Source: Streptomyces liliiviolaceus (GTDB lineage: Bacteria > Actinomycetota > Actinomycetes > Streptomycetales > Streptomycetaceae). From it: a stretch of DNA of 64,000 nucleotides. Positions 57,940 to 64,000 of the stretch are shown piece after piece (positions within the stretch are counted from its first letter, which is position 1; the number at the start of each line of letters is the position of its first letter). Below the pieces are notes generated by a model that had not been told where the DNA came from, did no database searches, and was given only the letters and a program-made list of their open reading frames with translations. The stretch is taken from positions 6,200,001-6,264,000 of the forward strand of contig NZ_JAGPYQ010000001.1 in NCBI RefSeq assembly GCF_018070025.1. The letters are read 5' to 3'. Position numbers and translations under genes: made by a program.

Positions 57940-59436
57940 TTACCACTTACCCGGCGCGTAATCCTTCAAGAAGACCCCGAACAGATCCTCCCCCTGCTCC
58001 CCCCGCACGATCGGGTCGTACACCCGCGCCGCCCCGTCGACGAGATCGAGCGGCGCATGGAACCCCGCGTCGGCCAGCCGCATCTTGTCCGGATGCGGCC
58101 GCTCGTCCGTGATCCACCCCGTGTCGACGGCGGTCATCAGGATGCCGTCCTTCTCGAACATCTCCTGCGCACTGGTGCGCGTGAGCATGTTGAGCGCGGC
58201 CTTGGCCATATTGGTGTGCGGATGCCCGGCGCCCTTGTAACCGCGGTTGAAGACACCCTCCATGGCGGACACGTTCACGATGTACGTCCGCCCGGCCTCG
58301 GCCGCCGCCATCGCCCCCCGCAGCCGGCTGATGAGGATGAAGGGCGCGGTGGAGTTGCAGAGCTGGACCTCCAGCAGCTCGATCGGCGTGACCTCCTCGA
58401 CCGCCTGGATCCAGCTGTTGGTGTCGTGCAGATCGGGCACGAGCCCGCCCGCGTCGATGGCCGTACCCGCGGCGATCCGCTCCAGGGAGGCGGAGCCGGA
58501 GACGAGCGCGAGGTCGGTCACGTCCTGCGCGGTCAGCGCGCCGCCCCCGGCCACGGGGAGCGCGGACACGGCCCCGGAGCCGAACGTGCCGATGACCTCG
58601 GCGGGCGGCAGCTCACCGGCGGGCAAGGGCCCCGCCTCGGCGGCGACCAGCTCGCTGTAGGCGCCCGGCGAGCGCCGTACGGTCTGCGCGGCGTTGTTGA
58701 TCAGGATGTCGAGCGGCCCCGCGGCGGCGACCGAGTCGGCGAGCGCGACGACCTGGGCGGGGTCGCGCAGGTCGATCCCGACGATCTTCAGCCGGCCGAT
58801 CCACTCGTCGCTGTCGGGCATGGCCTTGAACCGGCGGATCGCGTCGTTCGGGAAACGCGTGGTGATCGTGGTGTGCGCGCCGTCGCGCAGCAGCCGCAGC
58901 GCGATGTACATGCCGATCTTGGCGCGTCCGCCGGTGAGCAGCGCGCGCTTGCCGGTGAGGTCGGTGCGGGCGTCACGGCGGGCGCGGTTCTCGGCGGCGC
59001 ACTTCTGGCAGAGCTGGTGGTAGAAGTAGTCGACCTCGGTGTAGCGGACCTTGCAGGTGTAGCAGGAGCGCGGGCGCTGAAGTATCCCCGCGATGGCGCC
59101 GGCCTCGGTGACGGACGACGGCAGGACGCCCTCGGTCTCGTCGTCGATACGCTGGGCGGAGCCGGTGGCGGTGGCCTCGGTGACGGCCTTGTCGTGGGCG
59201 GTCTTGGCGGCCCGGCGCTCCTGGCGGCGGCGCTGCTTGACCGAGCGGTAGATCCCCGCGGTGGCGCGGCGCACGCGGATCGCGTCGGGGTGGTCGACGT
59301 CGATCTTCTCCAGCTCGTCGAGCACGGCGAGGCAGACGGCCAGCCGCTCGGGGTCGATACCGGGACCGTACGAACCGTCCGGGGCCTGCGCCGTCTCCAC
59401 GGCGGGTGCCGCCGGGCTGTCCTCTGTCACCGTCAT
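57940..59436 (-). CDS. SDR-fold protein with N-terminal zinc ribbon, catalytic Tyr missing
   Basis: Protein of 498 residues. A basic helical region (55-90, RRRQERRAAK) and a four-Cys ribbon (about 124-146; CYTCK and CQKCA) precede a long SDR-like domain (157-498). The cofactor loop is modified to TGGRAKIGMYIAL; LINNAAQT and the Ser in VNVSAMEG are present. Where YxxxK is expected the sequence reads HTNMAKAAL: Lys is kept, Tyr is not. An insert of about 80 residues (about 262-340) is unlike classical SDRs. Start ATG 59436. Function unknown; the zinc ribbon and basic part suggest nucleic-acid or protein contacts. Confidence 0.82.
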   Translation of the reverse strand: MTVTEDSPAAPAVETAQAPDGSYGPGIDPERLAVCLAVLDELEKIDVDHPDAIRVRRATAGIYRSVKQRRRQERRAAKTAHDKAVTEATATGSAQRIDDETEGVLPSSVTEAGAIAGILQRPRSCYTCKVRYTEVDYFYHQLCQKCAAENRARRDARTDLTGKRALLTGGRAKIGMYIALRLLRDGAHTTITTRFPNDAIRRFKAMPDSDEWIGRLKIVGIDLRDPAQVVALADSVAAAGPLDILINNAAQTVRRSPGAYSELVAAEAGPLPAGELPPAEVIGTFGSGAVSALPVAGGGALTAQDVTDLALVSGSASLERIAAGTAIDAGGLVPDLHDTNSWIQAVEEVTPIELLEVQLCNSTAPFILISRLRGAMAAAEAGRTYIVNVSAMEGVFNRGYKGAGHPHTNMAKAALNMLTRTSAQEMFEKDGILMTAVDTGWITDERPHPDKMRLADAGFHAPLDLVDGAARVYDPIVRGEQGEDLFGVFLKDYAPGKW

Positions 59437-59536
59437 CGCCGTTGCCGTTCCTAGGGTTCTCCCGCGGCGCTCGAACCGCGCTCGCTCACGAAGGCGGAAT
59501 TTTACGGAGCACAGGGCAAAGGCACCAAACCCGCGA

Positions 59537-59567
59537 TGATCACCGGTCCCTCACGGACCTGTGATCA
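59537..59567 (-). terminator. Possible terminator after the WS/DGAT gene
   Basis: TGATCAC (59537-59543) pairs with GTGATCA (59561-59567), with inner GGTCC/GGACC pairing. It lies 72 nt after the acyltransferase stop on the minus strand, in a 202-bp gap before the zinc-ribbon SDR start. Confidence 0.5.
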
Positions 59568-59638
59568 GCCTCCCGCGGGCCCGGAGAAGACAACCCTCCG
59601 GATATCCACCGGACCCCTCCGGACCCGCGGGATGTGTC

Positions 59639-61087
59639 TCAGGACACGCACGCGGCGTTCAGTTCCGCCACTTCCACGGTCAGCGACTTGGCCAGCAGGT
59701 CGAGGTCCGGGACGGCCTCCGCGTCGGCGACGAGCCCGTAGTGGACGCGTCCGCGGAACGTCGACACCGCGACGGCGAGGGCCTGGCCGCGGGCCAGCGG
59801 GGCGAGCGGGTACACCTCGGTCAGCGGGCAGCCGCCGAGCGTCATGCCGAGGCTGGGCAGCGGCACGCTGGTGACCAGGATGTCGAAGAGCAGCCGGGCC
59901 GCCTGGCCGACGACGGGCATGCCGAGCCGGTGGCCGATCGCCGGGACGTGGTCGGCGAGCAGGGCGACGGCGCCCGCGCCCCGGTTGGGGCCCGCGTCCT
60001 TGTTGTGGTTCATGGCCGTCCGCACGGTGGCGAGCCGCGCGAGCGGGTCCGGGTCGTCGACGGGAAGCCGTATCAGGTACCCGGAGAGCCGGTTCCCCTG
60101 CGGGTGCGCGGTGCGCGGGCGCCGCCGGGAGACGGGGATCAGCGCCCGGGGCGACACCCCTTCGCTGCCGTCGCCGCGCTCGTCGAGCCAGCGGCGCAGG
60201 GCGCCCGCGACGACGGCGATGAGGACGTCGTTGACGGTGCCGCCCACGCTCTTGCGGATCGTGTGGATCTCGTCGAGCTCCACCGCGACGCCCGCGACCC
60301 GGCGGGTGCCGGTGGGCTGCGAGACCAGGGCGGCCGAGGAGCGTACGTCCCAGGTGGCGCGGGCGACGGAGGCGCCGATGTCGAGGGCCCGGCCCACGTC
60401 GGTGAGCGCGCCGCGCACCAGTCCCGGCAGCTTCGTCACATCGGGGACGAGGCCGGCGAGGAGGCCACGCTCCGGCTCCGCGGGGCGTGGGCGGGGCGCC
60501 GGCATGTCCATGGGGTCGAGGACGGCCGCCGCGAGCGCCAGGGCCCGCAGCCCGTCGGCCAGCGCGTGGTGGAACTTGAACAGCACGGCGAAGGAGGTGC
60601 CGTCCACGCCGGGCACGACGTGGGCCTCCCACGGTGGTCTGCCGCGTTCCAGGGGCCGCTGCATGAGCGCGCCGGCGGCGGCGTGGAAGTCGGCGGCGGG
60701 GGCGTGCAGACGGACGTGGTCGAGCGGCTCGAAGTCGGGGGCGGGCTCACGGGCGGCGCCGCCGAAGGCGAGGGGTCGGCGCAGATCGAAGCCCTGCCGG
60801 AGGCCGAGCGGCTGCCAGACGTCGCGGATCCGCATGCGCAGTCCGGGTACCCCGGCCGCGCGGGCCGCGAGCAGATCGGCCGCGTGCCGACCCGCGGCGG
60901 GCGAGCCGGCCGCGAAGATCCCGAGCGCCCCGAGGTGCATGGGGTGCTCGCGGGATTCGATGTTCCAGAACGCCAGGTCGAGTGGTGCGAGCAGGTCGGA
61001 GTCAGAGGGCCTTACATTCAATGGCTTGGCTCTCTCGTCGACGACGGGTGAGCCAGCAGTCAATCCTGGCTGGACGATTACGGTCAA
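59639..61087 (-). CDS. Wax ester synthase / diacylglycerol acyltransferase
   Basis: Acyl-CoA-dependent acyltransferase of about 482 residues making triacylglycerol (and possibly wax esters). The active-site motif HHALADG is at 173-179. The family motifs PLERGRPPWE (about 145-154) and GTVNDVLIAVVAGALRRWL, and the C-terminal NRLSGYLIRLPVDDPDP, are present. The exact start is uncertain: TTG 61087 is the longest choice and has no clear ribosome site, and another TTG lies near codon 24. From memory its position next to glgC matches SCO0958, the main DGAT of S. coelicolor. Confidence 0.92.
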   Translation of the reverse strand: MTVIVQPGLTAGSPVVDERAKPLNVRPSDSDLLAPLDLAFWNIESREHPMHLGALGIFAAGSPAAGRHAADLLAARAAGVPGLRMRIRDVWQPLGLRQGFDLRRPLAFGGAAREPAPDFEPLDHVRLHAPAADFHAAAGALMQRPLERGRPPWEAHVVPGVDGTSFAVLFKFHHALADGLRALALAAAVLDPMDMPAPRPRPAEPERGLLAGLVPDVTKLPGLVRGALTDVGRALDIGASVARATWDVRSSAALVSQPTGTRRVAGVAVELDEIHTIRKSVGGTVNDVLIAVVAGALRRWLDERGDGSEGVSPRALIPVSRRRPRTAHPQGNRLSGYLIRLPVDDPDPLARLATVRTAMNHNKDAGPNRGAGAVALLADHVPAIGHRLGMPVVGQAARLLFDILVTSVPLPSLGMTLGGCPLTEVYPLAPLARGQALAVAVSTFRGRVHYGLVADAEAVPDLDLLAKSLTVEVAELNAACVS

Positions 61088-61241
61088 GTACGATCAAGCT
61101 ACGCTCAGTTAACAGCAGATTAAGTCCCGCTCCCGCCGCTACCCGCGACACGAGCGGGACCCGTGTGGCCCACAAGGCGCACCTGAGTGGCCGACCTCAC
61201 CTCTTCGACGGGCTCCGGCGCGCAAGCGTCCTACGGCACCC

Positions 61242-62462
61242 CTACGGCACTATCTGGCCCTTGCCGAGGGCTATCACGCCGTCCTTGGAGACCGTGTAGA
61301 GCTCCCGGTCCCGTTCCGGATTGACGCCGATGGTCGCGCCCGGCGGTACCTCCACGTTCTTGTCGAGGACCGCGCCGCGCACGACCGCGCCCCGTCCGAT
61401 GTGCACGTTGTCGTGGAGGATCGACCCCTGGACGACGGCTCCCGGGTCGACGAGGACGCCCGGGGAGAGCACCGAGCGCGTGACCTGGCCCCGGATGAGG
61501 CAGCCCGCGCTGATGATCGACTCGCTCGCGATGCCGCCCGCGTTGAACCGGGCCGGCGACAGCTGCCCGGAGCTGGTGTAGATGGGCCAGCTGCGGTTGA
61601 AGAGGTTGAAGGCGGGCCGCTCGGCGATCAGGTCCATATGGGCGTCGTAGTACGCGTCCAGGGTGCCCACGTCACGCCAGTAGCCCTGGTCGCGGGTGGT
61701 CTCGCCGGGCACGTGGTTGTCGCTGAAGTCGTAGAGCCTGGCCTCGCCGCGGTCGGTGAGCTGGGGGAGGATCGAACCGCCCATGTCGTGCACGGAGTTC
61801 GCGTCCTCGGCGTCCCGCTGCAGCGCCTCTATCAGGGCCTTGGTGGTGAAGATGTAGTTGCCCATGGAGGCGAAGACGCACTCGGGGTCGTCTCGCAGAC
61901 CGGGCGGATCCGTGGGCTTCTCCAGGAAGCGCTCCACCGTCTGCCCGTCCGTGCCCGGGGTGATCACCCCGAAGGACGACGACTCGGCCCGCGGGACGCG
62001 GATACCGGCCACGGTCACGCCCGCCCCGCTGTCGATGTGCTGGGCGAGCATCTGACGCGGGTCCATGCGGTAGACGTGATCGGCGCCGAACACCGCCACG
62101 TACTCGGGCTGTTCGTCGTACACGAGGTTCAGGGACTGCAGGATCGCGTCGGCGCTGCCCAGGTACCAGCGCGGGCCGAGGCGTTGCTGGGCCGGGACCG
62201 GCGTCACGTAGTTGCCCAGCAGGCTGGACATCCGCCAGGTCGTGGTGACGTGCCGGTCGAGCGAGTGCGACTTGTACTGCGTCAGCACGCAGATGCGCAG
62301 GATGTCCGCGTTCACGAGGTTCGACAGCACGAAGTCGACGAGGCGGTACGTGCCTCCGAACGTGACCGCTGGTTTGGCACGGTCCGCGGTGAGGGGCATC
62401 AGGCGTTTGCCTTCCCCGCCCGCCAGCACGATCCCGAGCACCGAAGGTCCACCACGACGCAT
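61242..62462 (-). CDS. glgC: Glucose-1-phosphate adenylyltransferase
   Basis: Makes ADP-glucose, the donor for glycogen (or maltose-1-phosphate) synthesis; 406 residues, normal length. The nucleotide loop [19 protein letters not shown] (about 14-32), [10 protein letters not shown], the catalytic-site region [19 protein letters not shown] and [19 protein letters not shown] are intact. A left-handed beta-helix with hexapeptide-like turns fills the C-terminus. Start ATG 62462 ([10 protein letters not shown]). The synthase gene ends 52 bp upstream, with a terminator between. Confidence 0.94.
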   Translation of the reverse strand: MRRGGPSVLGIVLAGGEGKRLMPLTADRAKPAVTFGGTYRLVDFVLSNLVNADILRICVLTQYKSHSLDRHVTTTWRMSSLLGNYVTPVPAQQRLGPRWYLGSADAILQSLNLVYDEQPEYVAVFGADHVYRMDPRQMLAQHIDSGAGVTVAGIRVPRAESSSFGVITPGTDGQTVERFLEKPTDPPGLRDDPECVFASMGNYIFTTKALIEALQRDAEDANSVHDMGGSILPQLTDRGEARLYDFSDNHVPGETTRDQGYWRDVGTLDAYYDAHMDLIAERPAFNLFNRSWPIYTSSGQLSPARFNAGGIASESIISAGCLIRGQVTRSVLSPGVLVDPGAVVQGSILHDNVHIGRGAVVRGAVLDKNVEVPPGATIGVNPERDRELYTVSKDGVIALGKGQIVP

Positions 62463-62490
62463 GGCCGCTCCCCTAACCCTCATTGATCCG

Positions 62491-62510
62491 GGCCTGCCTT
62501 CCGGCAGGCC
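62491..62510 (-). terminator. Terminator between glgA/glgM and glgC
   Basis: Perfect stem GGCCTGCC-TTCC-GGCAGGCC at 62491-62510, 4 nt after the synthase stop and 29 nt before the glgC start. It probably limits readthrough from the synthase gene into glgC. Confidence 0.75.
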
Positions 62511-62513
62511 GGA

Positions 62514-63665
62514 CTACGCCTGTTTGAGGATCTCCTCGTAGAGCCGGACCGTCCGCCGGGCGACGGCGTCCCAGCCGAACTCCCCCACCGCGCGCTGCCG
62601 TCCGGCCTCGCCCATCCGCCGGGCGGCCCCGGCATCCCCGAGGACCGAGTCCAGCGCCTGCGCGAGTCCTGTCTCGAAGTCCTCGTCCACGGACACCAGT
62701 ACCCCGGTTTCACCGTCCTCAACGACCTCCGGGATGCCGCCGACCCGGGAGGCGACCACCGGGGTTCCGCAGGCCATCGCCTCAAGGTTGACGATGCCGA
62801 GCGGTTCGTAGACCGAGGGACAGACGAACACGGCCGCGTGGGTGAGGAGTTGGATGACCTCGGGGCGGGGCAGCATCTGCGGGATCCAGTGCACGCCCTC
62901 GCGGACCCGGCTCAGTTCCTCGAAGAGGACCCGGAACTCCTGGTCGATCTCGGGGGTGTCCGGCGCGCCCGCGCAGAGCACGACCTGTGCGGCGGGGTCG
63001 ATGTCGCGCACCGCGCGCAGCAGATGCGGCACACCCTTCTGCCGGGTGATGCGGCCCACGAACAGCACGTACGGGCGCGCGGTGTCGATGCCGAGCCGTT
63101 CCAGGACGTCCGTGCCGTGGTCGGGGCGGTAGAGGCTGGTGTCGATGCCGTTGTGCACGATGTGCACCTTCGCCGGGTCCAGGGACGGATAGCAGCCGAG
63201 GATGTCCTCGCGCATGGCACCGGAGACGGCGATCACCGCGTCGGCCGACTCGATCGCGGTGCGCTCGGCCCAGCTGGACAGGGCGTAACCGCCGCCCAGT
63301 TGCTCGGCCTTCCAGGGGCGCAGCGGCTCCAGCGAGTGGGCGGTCATGACGTGCGGGACGCCGAACTGCAGCTTCGCGAGGTGGCCGGCGAGGTTGGCGT
63401 ACCAGGTGTGCGAGTGGACGAGGTCGCGGTCCTCCAGCGCGGCCGCCATGGAGAGGTCCACGGAGAAGGTGCGCAGCGCGTCGTTGGCGCCGTCGAGCAC
63501 GGGCCAGGGCCGGTGCCGGACCACCCCGCCGCCGGCGCCCTCTCCCCAGCAGTGCACGCCCAGGTCGGTGAGGGGCCTCAGCTCCCGGGCGAGGAACTCG
63601 ACATGGACTCCCGCCCCGCCGTACACATCCGGCGGATATTCGCGGGTCAGCAGTCCCACTCGCAC
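62514..63665 (-). CDS. GT4 glycogen synthase / maltose-1-phosphate synthase (GlgA/GlgM type)
   Basis: Glycosyltransferase family 4 enzyme of 383 residues, the length of the actinobacterial type using ADP-glucose. In mycobacteria this type acts as GlgM, forming maltose-1-phosphate. N-terminal EYPPDVYGGAGVHVEFLA binds donor or acceptor; VLFVGRITRQKGVPHLL and SVYEPLGIVNLEAMACGTPVVAS (EX7E motif) form the donor site. I chose GTG 63665, 6 nt from AGGGGG; ATG 63698 is possible. It neighbours glgC in the same direction. Confidence 0.9.
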   Translation of the reverse strand: MRVGLLTREYPPDVYGGAGVHVEFLARELRPLTDLGVHCWGEGAGGGVVRHRPWPVLDGANDALRTFSVDLSMAAALEDRDLVHSHTWYANLAGHLAKLQFGVPHVMTAHSLEPLRPWKAEQLGGGYALSSWAERTAIESADAVIAVSGAMREDILGCYPSLDPAKVHIVHNGIDTSLYRPDHGTDVLERLGIDTARPYVLFVGRITRQKGVPHLLRAVRDIDPAAQVVLCAGAPDTPEIDQEFRVLFEELSRVREGVHWIPQMLPRPEVIQLLTHAAVFVCPSVYEPLGIVNLEAMACGTPVVASRVGGIPEVVEDGETGVLVSVDEDFETGLAQALDSVLGDAGAARRMGEAGRQRAVGEFGWDAVARRTVRLYEEILKQA

Positions 63666-63702
63666 CCGGAACCCCCTGTCTCTGCGGCTGGTTCCCACAT
63701 GG

Positions 63703-64000
63703 TCACCCAGATGGGTCGGTCAGGGAAGAGCGCGGTGCCTGCGTGAAGCAGCAGTCCCCGCACAACCCGCCACCGGGTACCCGGTAATAGAGACAGCAAC
63801 TGCGCCGCCGAAAGGAAGTTCCGTCCCGGTTCCCGGTGTCCCTCAGGTCTGGGTGGTCGAGGAGTTCGGCGGTGAGCGCGCGTACGTGATCGCGTACGTC
63901 GGTACGGCCTCGGGCGGCGGCCCAGCCGTCGAGCAGGCGGGCGGTGCTCGCGAGGGCGGAGGCCGCGTTGCCCCACAGCAGCCCCGCGGCCACCGGGTGC
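63703..64000 (-). CDS. FhuF-like (2Fe-2S) protein, C-terminal part only
   Basis: The last 98 or so residues of a protein whose start lies beyond the right edge. The C-terminal cysteine pattern CC-x10-C-x2-C (in CCLYYRVPGG and CGDCC) is that of FhuF-type ferric-siderophore reductases, which bind a 2Fe-2S cluster through it. Upstream residues GLLWGNAASALASTARLL fit the same family. It is followed, 38 bp on, by the synthase gene in the same direction. Confidence 0.82.
   Translation of the reverse strand, partial: HPVAAGLLWGNAASALASTARLLDGWAAARGRTDVRDHVRALTAELLDHPDLRDTGNRDGTSFRRRSCCLYYRVPGGGLCGDCCFTQAPRSSLTDPSG

Overview
The window is chromosomal DNA of a Streptomyces or a very close relative. 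The evidence is very high G+C with strong third-position GC bias, many GTG and TTG starts, ATGA/GTGA four-base overlaps inside operons, mycothiol-dependent enzymes, AfsR/SARP and class F sortase genes, and a rare TTA codon in a regulator. Gene order and content recall, from memory and unchecked, the S. coelicolor stretch from sdhCA and the RmdA-type c-di-GMP enzyme to the DGAT gene SCO0958 and glgC. I see no rRNA, tRNA, CRISPR array, transposase or phage gene. Both window edges cut genes: sdhA on the left and an FhuF-like iron-sulfur protein gene on the right.

Layout. 1-2.7 kb: sdhCA with a divergent LysR gene. 3.1-6.1 kb: a PAS-GGDEF-EAL enzyme (RmdA type) overlapping a DUF574-type methyltransferase gene. 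6.4-12.5 kb: cell-surface genes, namely a four-repeat lipoprotein, a proline-rich secreted protein, a DUF4239 membrane protein, two paralogous small wall or membrane proteins beside a class F sortase, and a Tat-exported polysaccharide deacetylase. 12.6-19.9 kb: a universal stress protein, an ECF sigma factor with a nearby zinc anti-sigma factor, an Fpg/Nei glycosylase, a PAS-GAF-PP2C-HATPase protein and a lipase-maturation-factor homologue. 20-28.9 kb: a tightly overlapping operon for non-phosphorylating L-fucose oxidation, with its own ribose-type ABC importer and a divergent FadR-type regulator. 29-36.2 kb: a second lipoprotein, a LysR gene divergent from an SDR / beta-hydroxyacid dehydrogenase / SARP operon, and an ECF sigma gene. 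36.4-51.4 kb: a glycan-degradation island. 51.7-64 kb: amidase, GNAT, the mycothiol-dependent formaldehyde pair, two SDRs, a wax ester synthase/DGAT, glgC and a GlgA/GlgM-type synthase.

How the genes fit together. The 36-47 kb block reads as one N-glycan utilisation locus. A secreted GH85 endo-beta-N-acetylglucosaminidase would release glycan, a CUT1 ABC system would import it, and cytoplasmic GH38 alpha-mannosidase and GH5_18-type beta-mannosidase would finish it, under a divergent LacI repressor. Next to it a secreted GH20 and GH29 pair looks suited to fucosylated (Lewis-type) chains. The free L-fucose would feed the 20-28 kb operon. That operon holds mutarotase, dehydrogenase, lactonase, dehydratase and a second dehydrogenase, but I find no final diketo-acid hydrolase in the window.

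The most novel-looking items are three. First, a 16-copy directional repeat (core CGCGCAGTTCCCCGCGCCCC, mostly followed by a GC hairpin) sits 36-81 nt after gene stops. Second, a class F sortase neighbours two proteins that share a non-LPXTG C-terminal signature. Third, the linked N-glycan/fucose economy described above.
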